DNA from: Microcebus murinus
Taxonomy: Eukaryota; Chordata; Mammalia; Primates; Cheirogaleidae
Direction of reading: 5' to 3'
Assembly (NCBI RefSeq): GCF_040939455.1
Contig: NC_134119.1
Location: forward strand, 69,984,890-70,048,889
Length of the DNA: 64,000 nucleotides
In this document: positions 1 to 11,519 of the stretch, piece by piece
Numbering within the stretch: position 1 is the stretch's first letter
How the letters are laid out: every line of letters begins with the position of its first letter
Notes under the pieces: generated by a model
Database searches by the model: none
Told to the model about the DNA's origin: nothing
Seen by the model: only the letters and a program-made list of their open reading frames with translations
Translations under genes and position numbers: made by a program

Positions 1-102
1 ATCCCAGGAGTTTGAGGTTGCTGTGAGCTAGGCTGACGCCACGGCACTCACTCTAGCCTGGGCAACAAAGTGAGACTCTGTCTCAAAAAAAAAAAAAAAA
101 AA
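1..102 (+). mobile_element. Alu, 3' part, cut by the window edge
   Basis: The right-monomer end of a lemur-type Alu ('gttgctgtgagctaggctga', 'actctagcctgggcaacaaa') runs into a poly(A) tail near position 84-102. The left part lies outside the window. An A-rich low-complexity stretch follows to about 270. Confidence 0.93.
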
Positions 103-309
103 AGACTCTGTCTCAGAAAAATAAAATAAAATATCCATTTGACCTATATGTCCTGGTAAAAAAGAAAAAAAAATAAAATAAATATAAAAAGAAAGAAAAA
201 TATTTAAAGTAATTAAAAAAAAAAAGAAAATATCCAAACATCCAAAAAGAAAAAAAAGAAGAAAGAAAGCTTTGGTTCTCAGATTTTGGGATACTGGAAT
301 GGCAGATGG

Positions 310-500
310 GAGATTATATATGTCCCAGAAATTTTGTCCATGTTATTTCCAATTTTCACAAAAACTCTATGAGGTAAGTTATTGTATCTACATCTTAAAG
401 AAGAGACTATGCTGATGGTGACAGGTGAAAAGACAGGCTCAAGGTGATGTAGTTAAATAACAAACACTTCAGTAAAGTCTGCTGTTAAAGCACAGCTATG
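310..500 (+). mobile_element. MIR SINE fragment
   Basis: The order of motifs (low-level 'ttttcacaaaaactctatgaggtaagt', then 'aagaagagactatgctgatg' and 'gctcaaggtgatgtag') is that of a diverged MIR element: the 'ctatgaggta' core followed by the 'gaggctcagagagg...' tail. It is an old copy and its edges are approximate. Confidence 0.6.
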
Positions 501-525
501 CAACAGAAATGTAATGTGAGCCACG

Positions 526-976
526 TACCATGTTTCCCTGAAAATAAGACAGGGTCTTATATTTATTTTTTCTCAAGAAGACACCCTAGGGCTTGTTTTC
601 ATGGGATGTGTTATTTTTTTAAGTACAGTACAACAACCTACATTTATTCAAACAGAGTTAAGTCGTCTTCTTCTGGAACATGTCATAATTCTCCAAACCC
701 CGAATTCCATCCTGAATTTCTTGTGACTCTGTTTCCTTTAGAACCATCGGCCCCAATCTCTCCCGTGGAGCCACAGAGCTGTCACGGGGCGGATGAGAAG
801 GGCTGCTCGTAGTCTTTCCCGCGCCGCGCCAACATGCATGGGCTGTGCAGACGCGCTGCGTGGCCACGCCTGTCACTGGGGCTTATTTTCGGGGTGGGGC
901 TTCTGTTGCGCAAATGCTTAGAAATCCTGCTAGGGGTTATTTCCTGGGTAGGTCTTATTTTCTGGGAAACACAGTA
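526..976. mobile_element. TA-flanked miniature DNA transposon (MITE, Tc1/mariner-like)
   Basis: A TA at 526-527 and a TA at 975-976 bracket an approximately 447-bp unit. Its ends are inverted repeats: the left end reads 'tgtttccctgaaaataagac' and the right end, reverse-complemented, reads 'tgtttcccagaaaataagac'. The flanking TA dinucleotides suggest Tc1/mariner-type insertion. The core at about 750-900 is strikingly GC- and CpG-rich compared with its surroundings. It contains no transposase frame, so it would be non-autonomous. The ends resemble a repeat family common in some mammals, but I cannot give a family name with certainty. Confidence 0.65.
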
Positions 977-1139
977 TGTAATTAAATTTTTCTAGTACCC
1001 ACATGAAAATCAATTGTAAAAAATAGGTAAAATTAATTTTAATAATATATTTTATTTAGTCCAATATATCCAACATACTACAACATATAATCAATATTTT
1101 TACAATGAAATACTGTGCATGCTTTTTTCCTGTAGTAAG

Positions 1140-1260
1140 TCATCACTGTCTGGTGCATATTTAACACTCATAGCATACCTCAGATCAGACCAGCCAAATT
1201 TCAAGTGCTTATTAGCTAGATTTGACTAATGGCTACTATGTTGGACAGCATAATTCTAAA
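1140..1260 (+). mobile_element. old DNA-transposon-like repeat fragment
   Basis: Motifs 'aaatttcaagtgcttattagc', 'taatggctactatgttggac' match a widespread mammalian interspersed repeat that also occurs, more completely, at 63530-63740. It is diverged and the family name is not certain. The rest of 977-1546 is AT-rich with nothing else recognisable. Confidence 0.5.
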
Positions 1261-2389
1261 GCCTATGTTTGTTCTTGTGCCACATTCACTCATATTAATA
1301 ATCAGTCTGCTACACAAGTACTTATTTTGAGTCATCTTGGACTTTTGTAGATTGAATCTTTTTAGCCTAATTTTTTGCCTTTTTTTTTTTAAAGAGATTC
1401 TTTTACTTCTGAGTTTAAAATGTTCACCCTTCTGAATATCTAAATACAGTCGTATGCCACAGAATGACCTTTCAGGCAACAGTGGACTGAATATATTATG
1501 GTGATCCCATAAGATTATATAAACCACATTTTTACTGTATGACATTTTTAAAATTTTTAATTATTGAAATAATAATTATGTGTCCTTATGAGGTACGTGT
1601 GATGTTTTGATACAGGCATGTCAATGTAAATTGATCAAATCAGGGTAATTGGGGTATCCATCACCTCAGACACTTATTGTTTCACTCTGTTAGGAACATT
1701 CCAATTCCATGCTTTTAGTTATTTTAAAGTATACCCTAACTTATTATTGATTATAGTCACTTTGCTATCCTATCAAATGTTCATTTATCTCTAACTATTT
1801 TTGTACCCGTTAACCATCCCCACATGGTATTCCTCCCTCCCTGCTACCCTTCCCAGCCTTTGGTAACTGTCATGTTATTCTTTGTCTCCATGAGATCAAT
1901 TGTGAATAATAGCTCTTGCATGAGTGAGAAAATGGGAGATTTGTCTTTCTGTGCTTGGATTATTTCACTTACCATGAAGTTCTTCAGTTCCATCCATACT
2001 GTTGCAGGATTTCATTCTTTTTTGTGGCCATATAGTATTTCATTGTGTATATACCACAGTTTCTTTATCCATTCATCTATGGCTGGACACTTAGGTTGGT
2101 TCCAAATCTTGGCTGTTGTGAACAGTGCTCCAGTAAACATGGGAGCATAGATACCTTTTTGATATACTGAATTTTCCTCCTTTGGATATATACCCAGCAG
2201 TGGGATTGCTGGGTAACATGCTAGTTCTATTTTCAGTTTTTCGAGGAACCTCTATACTGTTTTCATAGTGGTTACGCTAATTTACATACCCACTTACAGT
2301 GACAAGGGTTTCCCTTTCTGCAAATCTCACCAGCATTCTTTATTGCCTCTCTTTTGGATATAAGCCATTTTCACTGGGGTGAGATGTTA

Positions 2390-2403
2390 TCTCATTGTAC
2401 TTT
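2390..2403. repeat. target-site duplication, left copy (L1-A)
   Basis: 'tctcattgtacttt' here is repeated at 6722-6735 on the other side of L1-A. The old L1 reads continuously when one copy and everything between are removed. Confidence 0.8.
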
Positions 2404-2746
2404 ATTTTTTTTTTTATTTTTTTTTTTTTTTGAGACAGAGTCTCACTTTGTTGCCCAGGCTAGAGTGAGTGCCGTGGCGTCAGCCTGGCTCACAGCAACC
2501 TCAAACTCCTGGGCTCGAGTGATCCTTCTGCCTCAGCCTCCCGGGTAGCTGGGACTACAGGCATGCGCCACCATGCCCGGCTAATTTTTTGTATATATAT
2601 TTTTAGTTGGTCAATTAATTTATTTCTATTTTTGGTAGAGACGGGGTCTCGCTCAGGCTGGTTTTGAACTCCTGACCTTGAGCAATCCGCCCGCCTCGGC
2701 CTCCCAAAGTGCTAGGATTACAGGCGTGAGCCACCGCGCCCGGCCT
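2404..2746 (-). mobile_element. Alu, lemur type
   Basis: A complete minus-strand Alu runs from poly(T) at about 2410 to 'gcgcccggcc' at about 2746. It is flanked by 'tactttattttt'-like repeats (about 2398-2410 and 2749-2760), so it landed in the poly(T) tail region of L1-A. It contains the lemur-type A/T-rich middle segment. Confidence 0.93.
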
Positions 2747-2977
2747 ATACTTTATTTTTTATTTTTATTTTTTTTATTTCGGCATATTATGGGGATACAG
2801 ATTTTAAGGTTTCAATAAATGCCCTTTCCCCCCTCCCCCCACAAGTCTGAGTCTCCAGCATGACCATCCCCCAGATGGTGCACATCTCACTCATTATATA
2901 TGTATATACCCGCCCCCTCCCCCCTGCCCAATACCCTATTACTGCAGTACCTATGTGACCACTTAGGTGCTGTTCAG

Positions 2978-4265
2978 TTAATACCAATTTGCTGGTGAGT
3001 ATATGTGATGCTTGTTTTTCCATTCCTGGGATACTTCACTTAGTAGCATGGGTTCCAGCTCTAACCAGGAAAATATAAGATGTGCTATATCACCATTGTT
3101 TCTTAGAGCTGAATAGTACTCCATGGTATACATATACCACATTTTATTAATCCATTCTTGGATTGATGGGCACTTGGGCTGTTTCCACAGCCTTGCAATT
3201 ACGAATTGTGCTGCTATAAACATTCGAGTGCAGGTGTCTTTTTTGTAGAGTGTCATTGGATCTTTTGGGTAGATGCCCAGCAATGGGATTGCTGGATCAA
3301 ATGGTAGATTCACTTGTATCGCTTTAAGGTATCTCCATATTGCGTTCCACAGAGGTTGAACTAGTTTGCAGTCCCACCAGCAGTGTAGGAGTATAGAATT
3401 TTTTAATTTCCATCTTGATTTCTTCATTTATGAAGTAATCATTTAGTAGGAGGTTGTTTAATTTCCACGTTTTTGTGTAGAAATGTGAGTTTCTGTTAGG
3501 GTTGATTTCTACTTTTATTCCACTGAGATCTGAGAAGGTACATGGTATGATTTCTATTTTTTTTAATTTCTTGATATTTACTTTGTGTAAATCTCTAGGA
3601 TATGGTCAATCTTAGAGAATGTCCTTGTGAGCTGATGAGAAGAACCTATATTCAGTGGATTTTGGGTTGAATGTTCTGTAGATGTCAGTCAGACCCAGTT
3701 GTTCCAGGGTTTTGTTTAAGTCCATTATTTCTTTATTAATTTTCTGTTTGGAGGATCTGTCTTGTGCTGTCAGTAGGGTATGGAAATCTCCGGTGATTAT
3801 GGAGTTGCTATTAATCCTTTTGATTAGATCCAGTAAGGTTTGCTTTATGAAACTGGGTGCACCTAAGTTGGGTGCATATATATTTAAAATTGTTATCTCT
3901 TCTTGTTGAAGTGTGCCCTTCACCATTATATAATGACCCTCTTTGTCTTTCACTACTTTTGTTGGTTTAAAAACTAAATCGTCTGAAATTAGAACTGCCA
4001 CGCCAGCCTTCTTTTGGCTTCCACTTGCCTGGAATACTGATCTCCACAATTTTACTTTTAGTCTATATGCATCCTTGCAGGTTAGATGTGTTTCCTGAAG
4101 ACAGCATAGACTTGGCCTGTATTTTCTTATCCATTCAGCCAGCCTATGTCTCTTGAGTGGAGAGTTTAAGCCATTCACATTTATTGAGAGACCGGATAGG
4201 TAAGGTAGATTACTATTCATTCTGTTGGGTTGGATGTTGTTGCTTTGATTTCTCTCTCGAGCCAT
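2978..4265 (-). pseudogene. L1-A ORF2 remnant (endonuclease start fused to C-terminus)
   Basis: ORF2 starts at 4265 on the minus strand. The endonuclease domain is open for 217 codons to 3612 and includes the 'CCLQETHL' and 'GDFHTLLTAQDRS' motifs. After a stop it continues to the junction near 3396, where the C-terminal segment ('[15 protein letters not shown]') is joined directly. The whole reverse-transcriptase domain is absent, so the element cannot encode a working ORF2 protein. Confidence 0.88.
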
Positions 4266-4304
4266 TGTATTATCTGGCCTTTAATCTTTGGGTTTTGGTT
4301 GTTT

Positions 4305-5295
4305 TTATATTCGTGAGTTTTTATTATGGTGTTCCGTGCGTAGCACTGTTTTGAGTACTTCTTGTAGGGCTGGTCTGGTCTTGGTGAATTCTCTGAGACT
4401 TTGCTTGTCTGAGAATGCCCTTATTTTTCCTTCATATATGAAGCTTAGTTTTGGGGGAAATAAGATTCTCGGCTGGGCATTGTTTTGTTTAAGAAGAGTG
4501 AGAATGGGGCCCCAGTCTCTCCTTGCTTGTAAAGTCTCATTAGAGAAGTCTGTTGTTATTCGAATTGGCTTTCCCTTGTATGTCACTTGCTTCTTTCATC
4601 TTACAGCTCTTAGAAGGGCCTCTTTAGTTGATATTTTGGTCAGTCTGATGACTGCATGTCGTGACGTCTTCCTGTTTGCATTGAATCTCCCAGGGGTCCT
4701 CTGAGCTTCTTGAACTTGTATATCGAGATTTTGAGCAAGGCCTGGGAAATTTTCCTCTATTATATCTTCAAATAGCTTGTCCAACCCTTGAGTGTTGTCT
4801 TCTTCCCCTTCTGGTAACCCTATGACCCTCACATTAGGTTTCTTCACATAATCCCACATCTCTTGTAGGCTTTGCTCTTTTCTCTTGTTTTTCTGCTCTA
4901 TCTCTGTGACGGTTTTATTTAGTTGGAGGGTGTTATCTTCAATCTCTGAGATTCTTTTTTCTGTTTGATCTACCCTGTTCTTGAGACTTTCCACTGTATT
5001 TTGTAGTCCCTGAATTGATTCTTCATTTCCAGGAGTTCGGTTAAACTTTTCTTCATTGTGTCCATTTCTTTTTCCAGATCCTGGAGGCTTTTTGTGGTTT
5101 CTTTGTGTTGGTTATTGAGTTGTTGTTGCAGCTCGGTGAGTGTTCTTATGATCCACATACGGAATTCCTCTTCTTCATTTTGGTTGCCTGATTTGGGTTG
5201 GTGTCCGTTTCTAGGGGGCTGGTGCTCCTCTTTGGGGGTGTGTTTTCCGTTTGGTTCTTCATATTTCCTGAGTTCCTTCGCTGATTTCTTCCCAT
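4305..5295 (-). pseudogene. L1-A ORF1 (RNA-binding protein), frameshifted
   Basis: The start codon position at 5295-5293 aligns with the ORF1 start of L1-B. The frame is broken into segments at 5158-4970, 4994-4596 and 4586-4305. The middle segment shows the coiled-coil/RRM-type sequence 'NVRVIGLPEGEEDNTQGLDK' and the C-terminal segment shows 'FSNETLQARRDW'. The span is not a multiple of three, which confirms net frameshifting. Confidence 0.85.
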
Positions 5296-6721
5296 GTCGA
5301 TCAGTTGTTGTTTCTTTCCTTTAGGTTTTTGTTTAGGTATTCACACGCCTTGTTTAGTTTCTGAGTCGTTAGGTGGTGTCTGTGGGTGAGATTCGACCAC
5401 TCCCTGTATAATGAGTCAGTGGGTGCCATGATAAGGCTGTGCAGGATGCTGTCCCTGTCAGTAGGTGGCGCTTGCTTGGAGGCTATGCTGTTGTTTTTGT
5501 GTCCTGTTATCAGCTCTTGTTCTGGGTGGAGCTGGGTTGGGTAAGCCTGCCCTCAGGCACCACCAATGCAATTAGCAGGGGTCAAAGTTCTGTTCTCTGC
5601 TTCCAGGAAAAGCTGTCAGGGCAGGGCTGGAATGGTCCCGCTCAGCCAGAAAGTCTGCGTGTGGGGGTGGGGCTGTCTGAGACCCACAGTCTGGAGCGGG
5701 CCTCGCTTCTTTCCACCCTCCCCAACTCCGCAGCTACTCCTGGGCCTCTGCCAGCAGTCCAGACCACACGTCACCAGGCTTCCCCGGATTGTGATGCCGG
5801 CAGGGAGGTTCCCTGTGCAGAAACTCTGCCTGGGCTGGGCGCATGGCCTCCCTTTGGTGGGAGGGTTGCCCTCTAGGACGCTGATCTGCCCCTGGAGGCA
5901 CACACACCTCCGCAGGCTGTTCACAAATATCCCTTCTGTGCCCCGGGCAATGCTAGACCTCGGTGCACGGGATCTGGTCTGCAGGTCCGACCTCTGGGTC
6001 CCAGAGTTCAAACTGTATCCCCACCAGGGAGAGGAGTTCCGGTCCCAATTCACCCACAGAGAGCCCAAGCTGTGTCTGTGTCTCTCAGCCTCTGAGTCAG
6101 CACCATTCTCCTGGGATCACCGTGCCAGCAGCACCTGGGAGGGCTGGCGGGTAGGGAGCTCACAGTCTGAGTTCCCCTTAGTCAGCTGTAGGGTCCCAAA
6201 GGGAAGGTCCCGTTCCCTGGAGGTGCCTCCAGCTGGTGGCTGTATTGTCTCTCTGGGCAGCTGCAGGTAGGGTCGGCGGAGGGGAGAAGGAGGCAATATG
6301 GCGCTTGCCACGCAGCTTGGGTCTGTGCACACGGAGGTGCACAGGGATTTGGGAGTCTGGTGCCGTGTCCGCTACAGGCTCACCCCTAGCTGGCGGCGGC
6401 TGTCTCTGGACTGGTGTCCGCAGGTCTCTCCACCCGCTGGGGAGCCCACCAGCAGTCCCAAATGCAGGGGAGGGGAAAGGTGATTTATCCACCTACCCTT
6501 CCCGCTGGTCTCTGGGCTGCTCCGGTGGTCTCAGCTTCCAGTTCTGCTCTGAAGCCTCCTCCCGTGGAGTCTCCGGGTGTCTCAGGTACCCCTCCTTCCA
6601 GCCCTTGTCTGCTGTATGCTCGCCTTCTTGCTTCTTTTTTCTAATTTCTACTAGAATCTGTCTTTTCTGCAGAGACACTCTTTCTGGCGGTGTTTCTCGT
6701 CCGCCATCTTGATCCTCCTCT
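5296..6721 (-). promoter_or_regulatory. L1-A 5' UTR (L1 promoter region)
   Basis: A GC-rich, CpG-containing segment from the 'aagatggcggac' start (at about 6700-6717) to the ORF1 start. It aligns throughout with the 5' UTRs of L1-B and L1-C. Family knowledge: L1 5' UTRs hold a sense pol II promoter and often an antisense one. Several long frames are open on the opposite (+) strand, such as 5566-6270 and 6236-6712; see findings. Confidence 0.75.
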
Positions 6722-6735
6722 TCTCATTGTACTTT
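6722..6735. repeat. target-site duplication, right copy (L1-A)
   Basis: Exact second copy of 'tctcattgtacttt' (see 2390-2403). The old L1 resumes immediately afterwards. Confidence 0.8.
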
Positions 6736-6798
6736 TGATTTACATTTCTCTGGTGACTAATAATATTGAGCATTTTGTCATATACCTATTGGTCATTT

Positions 6799-7130
6799 GT
6801 ATTTTTTTTTTTTTTTTTTGGAGACAGAGTCTCAATCTCTTGCCTGGCCTAAAGTGCCGTGGCATCAGCCTAGCTCACAGCAACCTCCAACTCCTGGGCT
6901 CAAGTGATCCTCCTGCCTCAGCCTCCCAGGTAGCTGGGACTAAAGGCATGTGCCACCATGCCCAGCTATTTTTTTTTCTATATTTAGTTGTTTGGCTAAT
7001 TTCTTTCTATATTTAGTAGAGATGGGGTCTCACTCTTGCTCAGGCTGGTCTTGAACTTAGCTAAAGCAATTCTCCTGCCTCAGCCTCCCAGAGTGCTAGG
7101 ATTACAGGTGTGAGCCACTGTGCCCAGCTA
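6799..7130 (-). mobile_element. Alu, lemur type
   Basis: Minus-strand Alu from poly(T) (6800-6820) to 'gccactgtgcccagct'. It is inserted in the old L1 ORF2, which continues on both sides. It is more diverged than the Alu at 2404. Confidence 0.92.
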
Positions 7131-9911
7131 AGTATGTATTCTTTTCAGAAATGTCTGTTGAGATCATTTGCCCATCTTTTAATAGGATTATTTGATTTTT
7201 TTCTATTGAGTTGTTGGAGCTCCTTATATATTCTATTTACTAATCCTTTGTCAGATGGGTACTTTGAAGATCTTTTCTCCCATTCTGTCTGTTGTCTCTT
7301 CACTTTTCTCATTGTTTCTGTTGCTGTCCAGAAGCTTTTTAGCTTTATGTGATACCATTTGTCTAATTTTCCTTTGGTTGCTTGTGTTTTGGGGGTACTA
7401 CTTAAGAAGTCCTTGCCCACACAATGTCCTGAAGTGTTTCCCCAAAGTTTCCTTTTAGTATTTTCATAGCTTCAGGTCTTAGATTTAAGTGTTTCATTCA
7501 TTTTTATTTGATTTTCATATATGGCAAGAAATAAGAGTCTAGTTTCATTCTTCTGCATGTGGATAGCCAGTGTTCCCAGTACTATTTATTGAAGAGACTG
7601 TTCTTTCCCCACTATATGTTCTTGGCACCTTTGTTGAGGATAAATTCACTATAAATGTGTGGATTTATTTCTGGGTCCTCTATTCTGTTTCATTAGTCTA
7701 TGTGTCTGTTTTTACCCCAGAACCATGCTTTTTTTATTACTACAGCTCTGTAGTATAATTTGAAGTCAGGTAACATGATTTCTCTAGTTTTGTTCATTTT
7801 GCTCAGTATGGCTTTGGCTATTCTGGGTCTTTTGTGGGTCCATATGAAGTTTAGGATTATTTTTTCTGTTTATGTAAAGAATGTCATTGGTATTTTGATG
7901 AGTATTACATTGAATATCTATAGATTACTTTGGATAGTATGAACATTTTAACAATATTGATTCGTCCACTCCACGGGCATAGAATATCTTTTTATTTTTT
8001 TGTGTGTCCTATTCAATTTCTTTTATCAGTATTTTGTAGTTTTCACTGTAGAGATCTTTTACTTCTTATGTTTATTCCTAGATATTTTATTTTATTTGTA
8101 GCTATTGTACATGGGATTACTTCCTTTGTTTATTTTTTTTTCAGATTGTTTACTATTGTAATATATAGAAATACTACTGATTTTCATATGTTGATTTTGT
8201 ATCCTGCAACTTTACTGAATTTCCTTATCAATTCTAATAGTTTTCTGTGGAATCTTTAGGTTTCTCTGGATATAAGATTATATCATCTGCAAATAAGGAT
8301 AATTTGACTTATTTTCTACTTTGGATGACCTTGATTCTTTCTCTTATCTGATTGCTCTAGCTAGAACTAACCGTAGTATGTTGAACAGTGCTGAGCATGG
8401 GCATCCTTTTCTTGTTCCACATTTTAGAGGAAAGACTTTCAGTTTTTCTCCATTCAGTATGATGTTAGCTATGGGTCTGTCAAATATGGCTTTTATCATG
8501 TTGAGGTAAGTTCCTTCTATACCCAATTTTCTGAGAGTTTCATGATGAAGGGATGTTGAATATTATTGAATGCTTTTTCAACATAAAATGATCATATGTC
8601 TTGTCCTCCATTCTGTTGATGTGATGTGTCACATTGTTTGATTTGTATTTGTTGAACTGTCCTTACATCCCTAGAATGAATCCCACTTTATCATGATGAA
8701 TAATCTTTTTCCTGTGTTGTTGAATTTAGTTTGCTACTATTTTGTTGAGGATTTTTGCATCTTTGTTCATCAGAGATATTGGCCTATAGTTTTCTTTTTT
8801 TATCATGTCTTTGTTTGGTTTTAGTATCTGGGTGATATAGGACTCATAGAAGGAGTTTGAAAGTGTTCCTTCCTCAATTTTTGGAAGAGTTTATGTGGAA
8901 TTGATATTAATTCTTTCTTGAATGCTTGGTAGAATTCAGCAGTGAAGCCTGGGCTTTTTTTTCTTTTGAAGCAGACTTTTTATTACTGCTTCTATCTTAG
9001 TACTTGTAATTGATTTATTCACATTTTGCGTTTCTTCCTAGTTCAGTCTTGGTAGGTTGTGTTTCTAGGAATTTATCCTTTTCTTCTAGGTTTTCCAACG
9101 TAGAGTTGCATAGGAGTTGGCGTAGAGTTGCCTGTAGTCATCTCTAATGATCCTTTGGATTTCTGAAGCATCAGTTGTAATGTCTCCTTTTTCACCTCTG
9201 ATTTTATTTATTTGCATCTTCTCTTTTTTTTTCTTAGTTTAGCTAAATGTGTGTCTATTTTGTTTATCTTTTCTAAAACACCAATGTTTGGTTTCATTGA
9301 ATTTTTTGTATTTTTTTGGTTTCAATTTCATTTATTTCTGCTCTGATCTTTATTATTTCTTTTCTTCTACTAATTTTGGGTTTGGTTTGCTCTTGTCATT
9401 AGGTTATTTATTTGAGACCTTTCTACTCTTTTGATATAGGCACTTAATTGCTATAAACTTTCCTCTCATTGCTGCTTTTTCTGTATCCAACAGGTTTTGA
9501 TATATTATGTTTTCATTTTCACTCGTTTTGAGAAATTTTTAAATCTCCTTAATCTCTTCATTGACCCACTGGTCATTCTGGGACATATTTCTATGTCTGT
9601 GTTTCTCAGTGTTCATGTTATTATTGATTTCTAGTTTTATTCCATTGCAGTCAGAGAAAATACTTGATATGATTCCATTTTTTTGGTGACCTCTTGAATT
9701 TTTAAGACTTGTTTTGTGGCCTAACGTATGGTCTACCCTTGAGAATTATCAACGAGCTGAAGAGAAGAACATGTATTCTGCAGTTCTTAGATGAAGCATT
9801 CTGTAAATATCTATTAGATCCATTTGGTCTATAGCATAGATTAAGTCCAATGTTTCATTGTTGATTTTCTGTCTGGATGAACTGTCCAGTGCAGAAAGTG
9901 GAGTGTTGAGG

Positions 9912-9928
9912 TCTCCAACAATTATTAT
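9912..9928. repeat. target-site duplication, left copy (RBM4 retrocopy)
   Basis: 'tctccaacaattattat' occurs here and again at 11520-11536, on either side of the retrocopy. It is a perfect 17-bp match. Confidence 0.92.
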
Positions 9929-11519
9929 TATTTTTTTTTTCTAAGTTGAAAAACCATTTATTTCACTGGAAAGAAAGTGATTCAACTCTATAGGTCTAGC
10001 CTTTGGGCCAAAAAGAGACCCAGAAGCAGTGAGACTCTCACCAAGGTCATCCCCAAATTCAAAACCCACTGGAGGCAGGAAGCAGGGAGGAGGTAGCTCA
10101 GCCCCCACCACAATTTCTGCACACAATGAGGCCTGCTGGGAGAATAGAACATGAATGGGAGGCTACAGAAGTATTGAAGGATAGGAAGAATAGGAAAATG
10201 GGCAGTAAAGGAAAGGAAGAGAAGGTCTGAACTCAGCAAGGTAAATTAAGGTCCATGGTTCCTGAGGGACTGAATGCACAGAGCCGAGAACGTCCCGGAG
10301 ATGGGGTACCACGAAAGGTGTATTCTCATGCACAACCGCAGCTCGGAATTTCAGCCCACACACATCCCACCTCAAGCTTTAAAAGGCTGAGTACCGCGCC
10401 CGATCCGCATACTGCTCCCGCTCATACCGGGCCATGTCGTACAGGGAATTCCGCGCGGCTGCTGAAGCTTGGGACAACTCACTCTCATGCCCGTAACCGT
10501 AGCCCTCTCCAACAGTGGGGACTGGGGCTGTAGCGCGACGCAGGGGGCTCCGATCCCGCCCGTAATATGAAGTGGAAGCTGCAGTAACTGCAGCAGCAGC
10601 TCCTGAGGTCGGCAACAGGTGTCTATCGTATGGATCAAGAGAGTTGGAGGTGAGGTGACTGGCCATGGCTGTGTTCTGGACTTGTGGCAGCTGGGACAGG
10701 GTCTGCTCTGCATAATTATACACGGAGGCAGCTGCAGCCGCCACTGCCTCATAGGACCGGGCAACACGGCAGCGCTTGTAGTAGGCATCGAGCGCTCCGT
10801 AAGCGTTGTTGTAATACGATGAATCCCCATAGCTCATGGTGTAAGGCGTACGCACTGCTCCGTATTGCTCATTATATTGCTCGGTCAAGTCTGCCACGCG
10901 GCCTGAACGATCTATCGGACACTCTTTGGACCAGTGCCCCTCTTTCCCACACCGATAGCAGCCGCTCTGGTCTCCCATCCCGGGCGCAGTCCTAAGCCGG
11001 CTGGTGGACAACTGCACGTGCATTCGTTTGCCTTGAAACTCTGTGTTATCAAGGCCCCTGATGGCCTCCACTGCATCCTCTGCCCGCTCCATGTGTACGA
11101 AGGCATAATCTTTGACGATGTCACATTCAATGACTGGACCATACTCCTCAAACTTGGCCAGAAGCTCCTTGTTGGTGCAGGTGGGACTGATGTTGCCCAC
11201 ATGCAACTTTGTTGAGGTTTTGCTCTTATTCTTGCTGGCTTCCACATTGATGTTCACCCCATGAAGCTTGTAGTGGTGCAGGTTGCGTATGGCATCCTCA
11301 GCTGCAGTTTTGTCTTCTATGTGCACAAAGCCATAGTTCTTAATGATGTCACATTCCAGCACCTTCCCATACTGCTCAAAGAGTGAGCGGATCTCCTGTT
11401 CTGTGGCCTCCCGAGGCAAGTTTCCAATAAACAGCTTCACCATTTTGACAAGAGCCCGCACGGAAATCAGCAGGGGCTCCTCCTCGCCGCGCGGACGCTT
11501 CTGACAAAACGCTAAAAAA
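9929..11519 (-). mobile_element. RBM4: processed retrocopy of RBM4 mRNA
   Basis: An intronless copy of an mRNA lies on the minus strand. It has about 75 bp of GC-rich 5' UTR (11444 to about 11518), a complete open frame, about 430 bp of 3' UTR with a polyadenylation signal (AATAAA, seen as 'tttatt' at 9957-9962), and a short poly(A) tail (T-run 9931-9940). A perfect 17-bp target duplication shows L1-type retrotransposition into the old L1. The alanine-rich stretch and the divergent C-terminus match RBM4 rather than RBM4B. Confidence 0.92.
10379..11443 (-). CDS. RBM4: RBM4-like RNA-binding protein, intact retrogene ORF (354 aa)
   Basis: RBM4 is a nuclear/cytoplasmic splicing and translation regulator. 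The open frame encodes RRM1 at residues 2-72 (RNP1-like 'NYGFVHIE'), RRM2 at about 78-148 ('DYAFVHME') and a CCHC zinc knuckle '[14 protein letters not shown]' at about 160-173. An alanine/tyrosine-rich tail follows, ending 'RARYSAF'. I take the start at ATG 11443 ('MVKLFIGN'), the usual RBM4 start; the frame is open six codons further, to a GTG. From memory, human RBM4 is 364 aa. The shortfall here appears to be a contracted alanine run near residue 285 ('[11 protein letters not shown]'). There are no introns, no stops and no frameshifts. The copy lacks the parental promoter and lies antisense in an L1, so expression is uncertain. It may be a functional retrogene or a young pseudogene that has not yet decayed. 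Confidence 0.88.
   Translation of the reverse strand: MVKLFIGNLPREATEQEIRSLFEQYGKVLECDIIKNYGFVHIEDKTAAEDAIRNLHHYKLHGVNINVEASKNKSKTSTKLHVGNISPTCTNKELLAKFEEYGPVIECDIVKDYAFVHMERAEDAVEAIRGLDNTEFQGKRMHVQLSTSRLRTAPGMGDQSGCYRCGKEGHWSKECPIDRSGRVADLTEQYNEQYGAVRTPYTMSYGDSSYYNNAYGALDAYYKRCRVARSYEAVAAAAASVYNYAEQTLSQLPQVQNTAMASHLTSNSLDPYDRHLLPTSGAAAAVTAASTSYYGRDRSPLRRATAPVPTVGEGYGYGHESELSQASAAARNSLYDMARYEREQYADRARYSAF

Larger units (their letters stand above)
2747..6721 (-). mobile_element. L1-A: young L1 with intact ends and a large internal ORF2 deletion
   Basis: The order on the minus strand is 5' UTR (6721 to about 5296), ORF1 (5295-4305), the endonuclease part of ORF2 (4265 to about 3397), a deletion junction near 3396, the ORF2 C-terminus (to 2978), then the 3' UTR and tail. 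Compared with the complete L1-B, about 2.6 kb is missing, equivalent to 41430-44025. The 5' terminus carries the usual 'caagatggcggac' start. It is inserted in the old L1 with a 14-bp target duplication (2390-2403 and 6722-6735). Confidence 0.9.

Noticed and set aside
11444..11461. RBM4 start six codons upstream
   Set aside because: The upstream codon is GTG and the sequence is retained 5' UTR; the standard MVKLF start at 11443 is an ATG.
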